A stretch of 64,000 nucleotides of DNA from Macrophomina tecta (taxonomy: Eukaryota > Ascomycota > Dothideomycetes > Botryosphaeriales > Botryosphaeriaceae), in the NCBI GenBank assembly GCA_024180945.1, contig JAKSGN010000005.1, positions 2,418,001 to 2,482,000 on the forward strand. The letters are read 5' to 3'. A program made the translations under genes and the position numbers. The notes below the pieces were generated by a model. It saw only the letters and a list, made by a program, of their open reading frames with translations, made no database searches and was not told the origin of the DNA. The first letter of the stretch is position 1. Every line of letters begins with the position of its first letter. This document shows positions 22,758-33,179 of the stretch, one piece after another.

Positions 22758-23269
22758 CTAGACATACAATTTCCGCAGCCATTTCAAGAGTCTCAAGCTC
22801 GTATTTGCATACATCCCCAGTGCCATCTGTGGCGTTTGCCAGTACACAAGATGAAGCCGTCGCTCCCAAACATTCCCTATATCCTCGTCAGCATGTGGGC
22901 GTGGCATCTTCCAGATGTCATACCATTGTATCATGATCGTGCCATTGGGTATACTCTTCGGCAACTTTATGCGTACGGTCTGGTCTCCAGCGCAGTCCCG
23001 TGGCTGGGCAACAACGGAAAACGGGAGGAAGGCGCTGTGCTCGAAGCTTACAGTGGCCTCACAGCTAATATTCCTGTCATTTGAAAGTCTGGCTAAATTT
23101 AGCGAACATGCTGTGATGCTGTTAAGGGTACGCACTCAAAGACCAGGTCCGCTCCTGCACTGATGCCGGCTACTGGAGAAATCATGCAGGGGAGAGGCTG
23201 ATCGAAAGGGAGCACCTGCGCAGTTGCTAGCCCAAAAATCGTAAAAGAAATGAATGTGACGATTGACAT
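22758..23269 (-). CDS. Small secreted protein, 154 residues
   Basis: Exons on the minus strand are 23136-23269 and 22758-23088; the 47-nt intron has donor GTGCGT and acceptor GCCAG, and phases agree. The first 18-20 residues are a clear signal peptide (MSIVTFISFTIFGLATAQ). The mature protein has a few Cys and the segment PNGTIMIQWYDIW, which recalls the strand pattern of small secreted carbohydrate-binding or copper-oxygenase-like proteins, but the family was not identified. It should be exported. It lies between the acetyltransferase fusion gene and the next gene and was only visible after splicing. Confidence rests on the signal peptide and exact phase. Confidence 0.6.
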
Positions 23270-23498
23270 AATGCTGGCCTGGGGAACCTGTTCCTGCGAG
23301 GTGGGATGCGCAGCAGCGGCTTTATATGCTGCTTCAGGCGTCAGCTATCACAAATGCCGCCTTTTTCCCGTCTCCATTTTTGCTTCACTGCTTCCGAACG
23401 GCTGGATGTCGGTCGGCAGGTTGTCTGGAGGGCACAACGTGCGCTCCACTATTTATAGCAACCCTCTCCCAAAGACTCTGAGCACTCAGCACCTAAAC

Positions 23499-24052
23499 AT
23501 GTCATTCCCTTTCTCAATCCGTTCAATGCGGCAAGATGCCTTTATTTTCACAATTCCGTCTTTGACCGTCGTGACGAAAATCAAGGACGATGCGGAGTTC
23601 TCACCCAAGCTCCGGATTCAAGCCGCCGCCCGCACCCTTGAAAAGAACCTGCGAAGGGTGAACAATCTTCTCTCATACATGCACACTGAAGTCACACCAT
23701 TGCCAGACAAGAACGAGAGGCTCGTGAAGTTGTTCATGCTCTCCTCTCCTCTGAAGGAATCGTCTTTGGGATCTGATGGTGCGTCGGAACCGCAAAGTAC
23801 CCCGCGGCCTACCCGGAGAATCAGGTACCAGTGCAAGAGGCAGCCTCTACCAACAATACTGGAGGAGGATGAGGGTAAAGAGGGTGGTGAAGAAGAAAAA
23901 TATTGCGCACAAAAGGTAATAAACAGTTCTTTTAGCGCTGCCTGTGATTTTCTGAATCTATTCTAATGGCAAACCAGAGAGAGTCTAGCCTCAGATTAAA
24001 ATACAATGATCTACGCGACACCTGGCCGCTACAATCAAGAGTCGGTAGGTAG
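23499..24052 (+). CDS. Hypothetical protein, 163 residues
   Basis: Exon 1 23499-23915 and exon 2 23978-24052 are joined over a 62-nt intron (GTAATA..AACCAG with a TTCTAATG branch); the phase is 0. A TATA-like CTATTTATAG lies about 50 bases upstream of the ATG. The N-terminal half is basic and helical (LRIQAAARTLEKNLRRVNNLLSYM). A basic Arg/Lys stretch precedes an acidic Glu-rich run, and the second exon adds a short basic tail. Without splicing the frame would run to 23966. No family was recognised. It is convergent with the glycosyltransferase gene, one base apart. Confidence 0.5.
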
Positions 24053-24053
24053 A

Positions 24054-25052
24054 TCAGCTAATTGATGAGTTCTCAGCCTCGGGTCTGGGATGCGTAGGCG
24101 CCCAGATTGACATCCACCTGTGCGATAGCAAAGCCGTAGGGTCATCAGATGTACCGGAGTCCGAGTGAAGCTGGCCGCTCGCGAACCCGTTCACTGGTTG
24201 AATCAAGACATCCCCCAAGAGAAAGGGCTCCTTCAAACCTGATACCTCATCCCCATACATGTGAAACCCAGTTTTCTCAGACAAGTATTGGAACACAGTG
24301 CTCGTGAAAACCCGAGGCCCAGTCAGACTAATCACGTCTTCGAAGAACACCTCAGGAGGAGAATCGTCCGGGCTATGCTGCTGAAAGAACTGCTCAACGT
24401 TCTTACCCACGTTTTCCACGACCCGATAGATTAAGGGATGCCGCGCTTTCGCCATGATCGTGAATTGTGAGAACTGGACGGTCCATGGCGCCCCCTGCCA
24501 GACCGGGCCCTGGCGATTGTCTATTTCCACGCCGACGACTATGTTTGTGAGGTTAAGGTACTGTTGAGGTATCCAATTTTCGATGGGCTGGATGGGCCTG
24601 GTATCAATGTCGGTGTATACCCCACCTTCCGCGAGAAGGACCAAATATCTGAGAAAATCCGCTCGGAGGATCGGGTCGTACTTGATAATGTCGTATGTCT
24701 TGCGGACAGTCCGATCGTTACGGAACGTTTTGTAGACGAAGGAGTCCTCGGTCTCCTCAGTCAAACATTTGTATTGGTATTCTGGGTTGATTCGCCTCCA
24801 TTCTTCCTGGTACGTATCCACGAAGGATGGCTCCCCTACAGGCGCGTGGTGCCAGATCTGCCAGATTTTCTTGGGGACTAATTGAAATCAGACACCCACG
24901 TAACACGCTAAGGAACCTTACTTACAATGTTTGTCCTGTCGACCGCCCGATAGTAATTGGTGGTGGTGAAAATGCGATATCGCTCGGTACAGCCACAGGT
25001 TTGTGAGTAGTACACATGCTAGAAGAGCAAGCTTGACGGACCTTGCTTGCAT
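24054..25052 (-). CDS. Och1-like glycosyltransferase (Gly_transf_sug, DXD)
   Basis: Exons on the minus strand are 24926-25052 and 24054-24877 (48-nt intron, GTAAGT..ATTAG), giving 316 residues. The N-terminus MQARSVKLALLACVLLTNLWLY is a type II signal anchor. After the intron comes IPKKIWQIW-like FPKKIWQIWHHAP, then the DXD motif in AEGGVYTDIDTRPI that binds metal and nucleotide sugar. This is the architecture of fungal alpha-1,6-mannosyltransferase (Och1/Hoc1) relatives in the Golgi; the exact acceptor cannot be inferred. The Ser/Thr-rich C-terminal tail is short. Many filamentous fungi carry several accessory members outside the core Golgi set, and this one lies in cargo territory. Confidence 0.85.
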
Positions 25053-25554
25053 GGGTCCGTGGCTGAAGCAAAAATACATCTTTGTCTTTTGTAGAACAAG
25101 TATTGAGAAAATAACGGTGTTTCTAATCGTCTCTGCATCGCAGGCCTATATTGCTCGAACTCATTTGCACGTACGCGCCGGCTACTCCTGATTGAGGGAC
25201 GCTTGGAAATACACATCTCCGACCAAAGCCCGGGCCAATGTGCTCTCTTGTGGTCATGAATCAGACATGGCTGCGGAATTCGAGGCGAATGCCGCGGACC
25301 GGGGGGCTGAAGAACCGTTATCGCCTGCGCCGCATCATCCTTCCGGGGAGGCTCTTCCGCAGAAGACATGTGCCAATCACGTCACTGGAAACGGTAAGCG
25401 AGGCCTCGGTGCTCTCTCCGTCACGCTCGTTAGACTCATGCACGGATTTTGATCGCCATCGCATTACGGGAATTAGATCTGCCGCTACGCCGCAGGGCTA
25501 GAAGCCCTCACTACCCAAGCAACTAAGACCACCTGTGCCTATGGACCAATCGCA

Positions 25555-26127
25555 TCACTGCGCATCGCCCTCCCTCCGTCGCCCAGCATCACCAACGTCC
25601 CCCTCGTACTGGCAAGTGCAACCAGGCTCCTGACAAGTGATCCGGGGTGATAGTTGGTCAAATCCTTGAGCAGCAAGCATGTCATTGGTTGACTCGCTCA
25701 ACTTCGAGACCGCCTCGAGCCAAGCACGCATATCTTCAATTTCCTGACGCATAGATGACAATTCCTTTCGCAGAAGGGAAAGCTCCCTACCAATATTAGC
25801 AGGGCTTTGGCGGGGGAGGGTTCACACCGGCTCCTACCTTTTCACTTGTTCCATCGGATGGGGATCGGCGTTGCTGCTCGTGGCGTGGGCATCGAATTCC
25901 GGGCGCTTTGACCCCTCCGCTGGCGCATGCCCCTCCTTGGCGTCCGGCCACTCGATCTCCGAAGAGAGCGCATTGCAAAACTTGAGGAACTCATTGGGCG
26001 AGAGAGGCGTCGTAGTGCTAAAGTTACTGCTGAAGAACTCATTGGAAGGAGACCATGACACGGTGTTGCTGCTATCGCCGAAGGTCGGCTGTACATCTGT
26101 GGTACTGGTGTGGCTTCTGGGATCCAT
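25555..26127 (-). CDS. Short protein with C-terminal coiled coil, 173 residues
   Basis: Exons on the minus strand are 25838-26127 and 25555-25786 (51-nt intron, GTAGGA..GGTAG, phases match). The first exon encodes a Ser/Thr/Asn-rich, probably disordered segment (SSNTVSWSPSNEFFSSNFST). The second begins with a heptad-like helix, RELSLLRKELSSMRQEIEDM, continuing to residue about 130, followed by a Cys-containing tail (CQEPGCTCQ). The combination of disordered region and short leucine-rich coiled coil recalls the dimerisation part of bZIP-like regulators, but there is no basic DNA-contact region. Function unknown. Confidence 0.55.
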
Positions 26128-26891
26128 GCTGGAAGGAAATTATCAACGAGACACAAATGCACTGATGGCATGTACTGCGGCGCTGCCGAAGTGCGTTTAT
26201 ATATCTATCTAGTCTCAATTTGGCTGTCAATCCCGGTGCAACCTTCAGAGGCATGGGCAGGTTACTGGAAGTTGCCGTCCATACTGCTGACTGTCCATCC
26301 GAGGTAGCAAAAACAGACCGCACCGACTCAGCGGATTGCGGCGCGGTCGCGACACCAAAACGCCATGAGCGCCGTTTGTGCCGCAATACAAACCCCCCAT
26401 GGTCCTATCGTGCCATTGGAACACCACACGCAAGTCGGCCGCGACATAAAGGCGCCGCGAATTCTATTTTGCTGGCGAATAGAACCTCGGGTCTACATGT
26501 GCCGTTGGATCACCATGCAGAAGTGGGTCGCGACATCCATGCGCAGCTGACAGCACGAAATTGGCAAGTCGAGACGCTCAGCCTGTAGAAAGTATCGAGA
26601 CACGCCGGTCGCGACGCGGAAGCGCCGCGCCACGTGCGTCATGAAGAAGACATTCGGCGGAGTGATGGCGGGCATGGAAATTCGGTGCAACCTCGCCATT
26701 GCACTGGGCTGTCATCAGAAGCCCGCAATGTTGGTCGGGACATCGAGGCGCTACCCAATGACATGGGTGCCGTCACACGCTTGCGCAATAGAAAGCACAG
26801 AGATGGTGACATACAGGCGCCGTTCAATTGCATCCATGATCATGCACACATCAAGATTAGCGGGTGAAGACGTACGACTTATTGGGTTAGG
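26128..26891. other. Intergenic carrying a tandem-repeat array
   Basis: About 760 bases between two minus-strand genes, occupied mainly by the degenerate repeat array described separately. ATG-initiated frames here are in the repeats and show no conserved features. Confidence 0.6.
26346..26741. repeat. Degenerate ~89-bp tandem array with GTCGCGAC cores
   Basis: The self-complementary core GTCGCGAC (or one-base variants) occurs at 26346, 26438, 26527, 26608 and 26734, spaced 92, 89, 81 and 126 bases. The flanks also repeat: TGCCATTGGA at 26411 and TGCCGTTGGA at 26500 are 89 bases apart. Several cores are followed by GGCGCCGCG-like sequence. It lies upstream of the 26127 start codon. Confidence 0.7.
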
Positions 26892-28305
26892 CTAAATCGA
26901 AGAGCGGGGGCTTGAAGTTGCAGAATCAGGTAGACGCGGCAGTGGGTAGATTGTCACTTCGCCTCTCTGCAGGACACAAGGAAACAGGAAGAGGGCTGTA
27001 TCACCGCGCCTCTTTCCAAAGAACAAAGGATTCCAGCGTGACCAGCTCCAGATATGGTAGTAAGGATGAAGATAGTACATCCTCACGGATGTATGGATGC
27101 TGTTTGAGTTAGCCTCCGGCTCCGGTACGCGGCCTAGATCACCTACCGGCTTCTCGACCTTGACAGTCGCGCTCTTGCTCTCACTAAACAGGTCGTCTAG
27201 GAAGTCCATGAGCTGTTTAGCACCGCTCCAGAGTTCAGGTCGGCTAAGGCCGAATACTTTGTAGACCGCTCTCTGTTGACGAACATGTTCGACATCCGTA
27301 TGTTTTCCCGTGCTCTGTCCATCCATGCATTGTAGCAGTAGCAAACCAAGCTGCTCAAGGTCGGAATTGGGCATAGCTTCCTCAAACATCGTTGCATGGT
27401 CGAAATCAGCTACAATCTGTGAGCTTGTGCAACTGTGATAAGGAAGCGGAAGTCCTACCCAGCTTAATAACCATGCTTCGTCCACATATCCGCGTCGTTT
27501 GCAGTTTTATATTGCCATGAATGACACGATGCGCGCTGATATAACGGATGGCGGCGAAGATCTGAGGAAGTCAGACGAGGACTCCATGACAAAGTAAAAG
27601 GATGGATGGGCAGACCGAATGGGCAATTAGACGCAAGTGCGGCTCCTCGAGTCCAACGTGGACATTGACAACCTCCTCAAGCGTGAAGCGGCAGTACTCG
27701 AGCTCAATATAGACCTCGTCTCCGTCCACGAATACTTCGAGCATCTGGATAACGTTGGGATGCATAAACTTGCGCAGCTGCCCCGCCTCTTTCAGCCCCC
27801 CAGCTCTCCTACTGAGAGTCTTCACCATTGTCAGTCTCTGGGGCTCATCTTTTACTGTACACACTATGAGCTCGGAACTTCCTTGTACAATCGATCCCAA
27901 ACGTTTGACACGATCCCACGGCAGGCCGTCCTGAGTATGAACGAGCGTTTCGATTGCGTGCGGTGTGTGGTTGGGAGCAGAGAGAGACGAAGCGTTGTGT
28001 AAGGCAGCTGGAGCGACTCTTCGGACGACTGTCTTAGCGGATTTCAGATGGACTGGTAGGGGGGACGCTGGTGGCGACTTGGTGAGGTTTATCGATTTCG
28101 CCGGACCTGTAGGTGAAGGACTGGGGAGACGTCTCTTCTTTGGGTTCTCAGAAGGGATATCAATTTTCAGTTCCGAACGTCCCTTGCGCTCATTCCTAGG
28201 AGATATTCCTGTACTTTGTGTTTTCTGAAGAACAAGGGCACCATATGTTGGCACATTCGGTGCCTGCGGTCTCGGGTGTCGATTGAAGGCCTCTTCGGTG
28301 AGCAT
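26892..28305 (-). CDS. Protein kinase-like protein, probable pseudokinase
   Basis: Exons on the minus strand are 27616-28305, 27459-27561 and 26892-27409 (introns 54 and 49 nt, in phase), about 436 residues. After a Pro/Ser/Lys-rich N-terminal 130 residues comes a kinase fold: LGSIVQGSSELIVCTVKD (Gly-loop region), a Lys in LTMVKTL, helix C, the hinge YIELEYCRFTLEEVV, then IRYISAHRVIHGNIKL in place of the catalytic HRDLK loop, and LADFDHA in place of DFG. The catalytic Asp of HRD is replaced (HGN) while the metal-binding Asp of DFG is kept, so phosphotransfer is doubtful. The C-lobe is shortened. It may act as a scaffold or decoy. It is divergent from the coiled-coil gene at 28648. Confidence 0.68.
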
Positions 28306-28647
28306 TGCGCCGTAGTCGTGTTTTCCGCTGTCGTCGCGGACTCGAAGAACGTGCAGACTTCTTTCTGAGGGGCAGCAACGGGAAGCGGAGGCCGAAGAGA
28401 TGGGGTGGCCAAATGGGCCAAAAGCTGCCTGTCGACATCTGTCTCGCGCGCGTCTCTGCGTCCCCTACAGACAGGGATCCGGCTTGCCAATCAGCAGCAG
28501 TGGAGCGAACCCCAAAATAGACGGGGGGAGAGAATGTAGAAAGCAAACAATGGCTTGATAAAGTGCTCCATTTATCCAGTTCCGAGGGCCAGTACAGTAT
28601 TACGTCGTTTCCTCAGACACACAACGCACATTCCACAGACACCCGTT
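28306..28647. promoter_or_regulatory. Divergent promoter region
   Basis: A 342-bp gap between the kinase-like gene (minus) and the coiled-coil gene (plus). A 5' exon of the kinase-like gene might lie here. No defined site was recognised. Confidence 0.4.
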
Positions 28648-29304
28648 ATGCCTCCGTTGCAGGGCCTTCCAGTCACGCCGTTCGTCGGCAACAACATCCA
28701 TGGATCGGTCACTGAAGCAAGCAGAATGTTATCGATGATAACAGATACCGCTCAAGAACCGGGCTATACCGGCGTCCCGCCATCTGACCAAGTCCACGTC
28801 AGCACCGCTACAGATCCTGGAACGCTTTTACGCCTTCTTCACTTCGAAAGGCAGATGCATCGGTCAACTTTGGAAACGCTGCAGGTGCGCGAGCAGCGGA
28901 TCCAAGCTATTGAAGAAGAGCTTCAGCGGAAGGGAACCGCTCTCAATCGTCGGGAATTGTGTTTTTCGCAGTACTCAGACCTTCTTCGAAAGAAGAATTA
29001 TGAGATACAGCTGTTAAGAAACCGGATACAAGCCCTTGAGACCAATAAGGTAAAGGAAAACATACCATAGCTTCGCACTCCCTGCTGATTCCTGCTACAG
29101 GAAGGTTTCCGGCTGGACCGTGGTGCCCCCAAAGACCGCCAGATCAAAGTGCTGAAGAGGAAACTCGCACGCATGAGTAGAGAAACTATAGGGTTCGGTA
29201 ATGCGTCTGGCACTGTGGAGAACAAGGAGACGCTTGCTGTTGAGACAGCAGCCAGTACCGTGTCAGTCTGTTGTCCATCCATAGAGATCTCCCTGCAGAA
29301 ATAA
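28648..29304 (+). CDS. Coiled-coil protein, 201 residues
   Basis: Exons 28648-29049 and 29101-29304 are joined by a 51-nt intron (GTAAAG..CTACAG, GCTGAT branch) in phase 0. The first 60 residues are Pro/Gly/Ser/Thr-rich. Residues about 70-150 are a charged coiled coil (LLHFERQMHRSTLETLQVRE and QRIQAIEEELQRKGTALNRR), and the second exon adds a basic segment (QIKVLKRKLARMS) and a Ser/Thr tail. The ATG at 28648 was chosen because the open frame before it has no other ATG. No family was recognised. It is divergent from the kinase-like gene, which may indicate co-expression. Confidence 0.6.
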
Positions 29305-29896
29305 GCAAGAAATATGACGGCAGCTACCAACAGAGATAGTCTTTTCTTGAACTACTCCTATGGCCGTCTATCCGTATATATTGTGGGGTAACATCGGGGC
29401 AAACCCAACAATGCCAGAGTCTCGATTTCGAACGAAGTCGGGGAAGGTGCCGGGCCTATCGATCGGAAATAATCGGAAATCAGGCAGTGCGACGTGGAGG
29501 CTAGTGGTTTCGGAGAGCGACTGGCACTGCAAACAATCGGACTTGCAGCGTGGATCAAGGATGGGACGGCGAGGGTCCGCGGCCGGAGAGGGTGAAATCC
29601 TGGGCTCCATTTATGGGGACACCGCAGCTGCAGCTGTACACGATAGGGGTCGAGAGTTATCCATGTCGCTAGTGGGTGGTGCCACACTAGGCATGAATGG
29701 CGCGTGCAATGGGAAGTCGATGGGTTTGGCACGCGCGAAGAGAAATACAGGTGAGGGGCAGCACAGCTCGCAAGCGCGGCATTACATAATCACGCACTGA
29801 CATCTATGCCGGCACATCCGTCTCTCCACACTACTGCAGACAATTTCCATTCATCTATCTACTTTATCCAGCGAAATCCGGTCCATCTCATGGAGA
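29305..29896. other. Intergenic, about 590 bases
   Basis: It lies between a plus-strand and a minus-strand gene whose 3' ends face each other. Open frames exist on both strands (29360-29800 plus, 29358-29732 minus), but their composition looks random and they overlap each other. No RNA gene or repeat was recognised. Confidence 0.45.
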
Positions 29897-32188
29897 TCAA
29901 GTGTTCTTCATCGCTCCCAGCTGCTGCTGCAGATCCGACAACGCCTTGGCAAGCATGTCTATCTTATCCTGCAAGTCGGCGTTGTTTGGGACAGAACTCT
30001 CCCTCTTCCCGGACTCATTCGGAGAAATGGTGGGAGGGGAACTATCCATTCTACCAGCGGGATCAGTGAAAACGGCGTTGTTGGTAGGCAGGACTGGCTT
30101 AATCTCCTTTACATCTTCTTCGTCGCCTGAGATGATCTTCGTAAAGCGCGATTCTTTGTTGCTTGCAGCAGAATCGAGGGCTGGGCCATCCCCGAACAAC
30201 CACGGCATGCTTTCTCTGTCGGATGCAGTGAGCGGTGCACCAGTATCTGGGTGCACGCGTTGAGACCTAGCATCAGCCATTTTTTTCTGGCGTTCGCTAC
30301 GGTAAGTGAGCCTTTTCTGTATCTCCCGCATTGCGCTCGATTTACCACATCTCATTATGAACTCCGTCTTTGTCCAGATGACGGGCTTCTGGCCTTCCAA
30401 TCCGTAAATGTACGCCGGCGGGGCGCGCCTTGCGCCTGCTGCCGGCGTCTCCGTCTGAATAAAATCCATGGATCGGAATGATTCAGGCTTCCATCCCTTC
30501 GGCTTGTCACTCTCGGAGCGGAGCCTGGGATCTTGAAACCATTCCTCAGCAAAGCCTCGGGGGAAGTCCGCCCCGTTCCGTACGATTATGAAAGGCTTCT
30601 TTTCCGTCCCAGCGTTCAGGAATACGCGGTATGCGCCTCTACCGATTTGCCTTACGAACATAACTTTTCCAAGCGAGGTAAGTCCGTTTTTCAGGCCAGG
30701 ATGGATCATCATCGTGCCATCCTCATCTGCATCCGAGATATCGCCGTTTTCACTAGCCGCGTCCATATCCGGGTCAATGTCGGTCACGGTTGGACTTCGT
30801 CGCGCTGGCGGTGACGGAGACCTAGTGCGTTGCACGTTCGCGGATGGTTCTTCAGACTGCTGCGGTATCTGCCGTGGCGGATTCATAGAGGCCGCTAGCA
30901 TACGAACTTGCTCCTCTATGTATGCCTGGATTTTTGGGTGCATCATTAGTTGGGCTTCGGACAGTGGCGGCGCTGCTGCTTGCGAAGTTTCGGCTCCCGT
31001 CAGTAGTTTAGGCGACTTGGGCGCGGGCAGTCTTCTTGACGAGGATGCTGACGATGATATTATAGAGGGGGATTCAATTACCCTTGATTTCCCCTTCCCT
31101 GAATTCATAGGGTGCTGCAGCAAGTTCTGAACGAACTCTCTTTGCTCTTCAATAAACTCAGGACCACGGCGGACCTGCGAAGGAATATTCGCAACTTCCA
31201 ACCCCATCAACTCAAGTTTGCCTTTTACGCGTGATCCATGAAGGACTAGGGAGTCCTCATCAATTCCGCCTTCGTTATTTGCGCCGTCCAAAAGAGTCCG
31301 GAAGTCCTCAAGCGGCAAGGTATGGTCTTCCTCCCTGTATGCCAATTCGTTGTTTACTTTCCTCAACTGTCCGTTCACAGCTTCCAACGCTTGAAGATCC
31401 TTACTGGCTTGACGGTGATTTTTGTTCCCCAAATTTGTGAAGAACCTTTCCACAATCGGCCCAGCGGCCTCCAAGACCTCTCGTTGTTGGTACGTTGGCA
31501 TTGCCAGGTTCTTCATCATTTCGGTCAGGTCCTCTTGTGTTCCCCACTCCAGCAAGACGATCTCCATCACCTTCCAAACATCTGGAGTGACGAGCCGCCT
31601 GAAAATTATACCTCGTTGCGAAAGCCCCTTGATGAACATTCTGTTACCGTCTAAAAACTTCTTTGCCAGCATTTCTTCCCGGTCTGGTCTTTGCATCATT
31701 TCCTCAAAGAGAGGTAGGTAAATGTCGAATAACTTGATAATCTGACGGGCGGGGAAGTGATTGTCTTCATAGCTTTCAGGTCGTCCCTCTCGACTATTCA
31801 CCTTACTGATGGTGGCGTTTATGGTATCGAACTCTTTTCTGAGTGATCTTGTCCAGCTCTCTGCCCAATAAAGCTTCATGGCTTCGTAAGCCTTCTCATA
31901 AAGCTTTGCGACCGCCGGTGATATTTCAGGCACCCGGTTCATTGCGAGCAGAGCAGCATGTTCGCCCATCGCTAAATTCTTCAAGCGAGAAATCTCTTCA
32001 TCGGCGAGGATGGGTGTGTTGTCTTCCTCGATCACATTTTTGTTTTCTTCTGCGGCTGCTTCATCGGGCTTGCCCTCTGAAGTCAGGAACGACGGCGAGT
32101 CAGGTTTGTTATCGTACGGCGCTGGTTTCGCATAACGTATGGGCCGGGTGCTTGGACCAGCACTGGTGGACCTTCTTGGTGCTGCCAT
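29897..32188 (-). CDS. Large intronless protein of unknown function, 763 residues
   Basis: One uninterrupted frame of 2.3 kb from the ATG at 32188 to 29897, unusual here because most neighbours have introns. Residues 1-70 are disordered. About 70-370 are helical and acidic/basic alternating (for example LYEKAYEAMKLYWAESWTRS and PLFEEMMQRPDREEMLAKKF). About 380-500 are a Pro/Ser/Gln-rich linker (RTRSPSPPARRSPTV). About 500-660 are a beta-rich folded segment (LGKVMFVRQIGRGAYRVFLN and PPAYIYGLEGQKPVIWTKTE). The end is a disordered region closing in a short leucine-containing helix. No catalytic motif, zinc knuckle, signal peptide or membrane segment was seen. A gag-like or captured-virus origin, or a retrocopy, would explain the lack of introns, but nothing proves it. 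Confidence 0.75.
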   Translation of the reverse strand: MAAPRRSTSAGPSTRPIRYAKPAPYDNKPDSPSFLTSEGKPDEAAAEENKNVIEEDNTPILADEEISRLKNLAMGEHAALLAMNRVPEISPAVAKLYEKAYEAMKLYWAESWTRSLRKEFDTINATISKVNSREGRPESYEDNHFPARQIIKLFDIYLPLFEEMMQRPDREEMLAKKFLDGNRMFIKGLSQRGIIFRRLVTPDVWKVMEIVLLEWGTQEDLTEMMKNLAMPTYQQREVLEAAGPIVERFFTNLGNKNHRQASKDLQALEAVNGQLRKVNNELAYREEDHTLPLEDFRTLLDGANNEGGIDEDSLVLHGSRVKGKLELMGLEVANIPSQVRRGPEFIEEQREFVQNLLQHPMNSGKGKSRVIESPSIISSSASSSRRLPAPKSPKLLTGAETSQAAAPPLSEAQLMMHPKIQAYIEEQVRMLAASMNPPRQIPQQSEEPSANVQRTRSPSPPARRSPTVTDIDPDMDAASENGDISDADEDGTMMIHPGLKNGLTSLGKVMFVRQIGRGAYRVFLNAGTEKKPFIIVRNGADFPRGFAEEWFQDPRLRSESDKPKGWKPESFRSMDFIQTETPAAGARRAPPAYIYGLEGQKPVIWTKTEFIMRCGKSSAMREIQKRLTYRSERQKKMADARSQRVHPDTGAPLTASDRESMPWLFGDGPALDSAASNKESRFTKIISGDEEDVKEIKPVLPTNNAVFTDPAGRMDSSPPTISPNESGKRESSVPNNADLQDKIDMLAKALSDLQQQLGAMKNT

Positions 32189-32522
32189 GTTGTTGTGTTT
32201 GGTTTGGTTTAGTCGATTGTTTGATATGTGTGTTGTGTGTTCGTTGTAAGAGAGCCTTAGATGTAGTGTCGAGTACCTGCTCGAACTGGATTGAATTGAG
32301 AGTGACCTGGCAGACTTCCAAATGGAATGGAAGCCCTTTTATAGCTTTCAGCTGAGTGATGGGGCTATTACTGACTATCCGAACGTTGTCGAGCTGGACT
32401 TGACGTCCGGTCTGTCGGCTGCCGGGCGGGATGGCGGAATGCCGGTAGCCTGAATACGTATTCCGAATAGGCGTGGAATATAAGGACGGGGGCAAAGTCA
32501 GTCGATATGCTCTTCAGACACA
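32189..32522. promoter_or_regulatory. Divergent promoter of the 763-residue protein and a small secreted protein
   Basis: A 334-bp gap between outward-facing starts. It contains the palindrome GAATACGTATTC near 32452 and several GC-rich palindrome-like stretches (GCCGGGCGGGATGGCGGAAT). These could be binding sites; nothing is proven. Confidence 0.45.
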
Positions 32523-32966
32523 ATGCTAGCCACTACTTTACTTGCTCTTGCTATAGCAATGCCGAGCGAGGGACTTGGCAAAATTTATCACCCTGACGGG
32601 TGGAATCACTCGTCGCCCGGCTTGCCGAGCACCCCACACTCAACACCAACCGTGCAACTCGACATCACATCTATTTCAACGGAAAACACAAATTACTGCC
32701 CGAACTACTACGCGTCGTCGGCAAACATCCCCTCTATTGCCACTCCGGCTGCCGCCACCCCAGGACTCGCGGGTACGGGTAATTTGTACAGTAACACCAC
32801 GTCGGTCTGGAAAGGGCGGAATACACCTACACCAACATCCACGCCTCCCTTCGTACTGGCTACGCCACTGCTTAGCAACGTTGCTAGCTCGCGCTGGCAG
32901 CCGGCTCTCTTGGATTTCTTCCTCCTCTGGTCATCTGCTTCCGTTTTGCAAGTACTATTCAAGTGA
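32523..32966 (+). CDS. Small Ser/Thr/Pro-rich secreted or GPI-anchored-like protein, 147 residues
   Basis: The frame from ATG 32523 starts with a short hydrophobic segment (MLATTLLALAIAMPSEG) that looks like a signal peptide. The middle is rich in Ser, Thr, Pro and Asn with potential N-glycosylation sites (NHSS, NTTS). The C-terminus ends in a hydrophobic stretch (LLDFFLLWSSASVLQVLF), as in GPI-anchor signals. It would be a cell-surface or wall protein. The gene has no intron. An overlapping frame from 32575 lacks these features. It is divergent from the 763-residue gene. Confidence 0.5.
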   Translation: MLATTLLALAIAMPSEGLGKIYHPDGWNHSSPGLPSTPHSTPTVQLDITSISTENTNYCPNYYASSANIPSIATPAAATPGLAGTGNLYSNTTSVWKGRNTPTPTSTPPFVLATPLLSNVASSRWQPALLDFFLLWSSASVLQVLFK

Positions 32967-33179
32967 TGGGGTAACACGGACAGATAGTTTCAGTGGAGAT
33001 GGGTACGGACAACTCAATTAGCATTAGACACCAATGAAATGATTAAACCAAATGTAACATATGCTCTAGAACAGTGTCCCCTCTCAATCCCGACACAGCA
33101 CCCACGACAGACTGTGCCAGTTCAACTTTGGAATCAATAGTGAATGAAAAGGGAAACAATTGAAAAATTTCTTCTCTCC

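Noticed and set aside
29358..29800. Overlapping frames on both strands between two genes
   Set aside because: Random-looking composition; neither has splice support or a family match.
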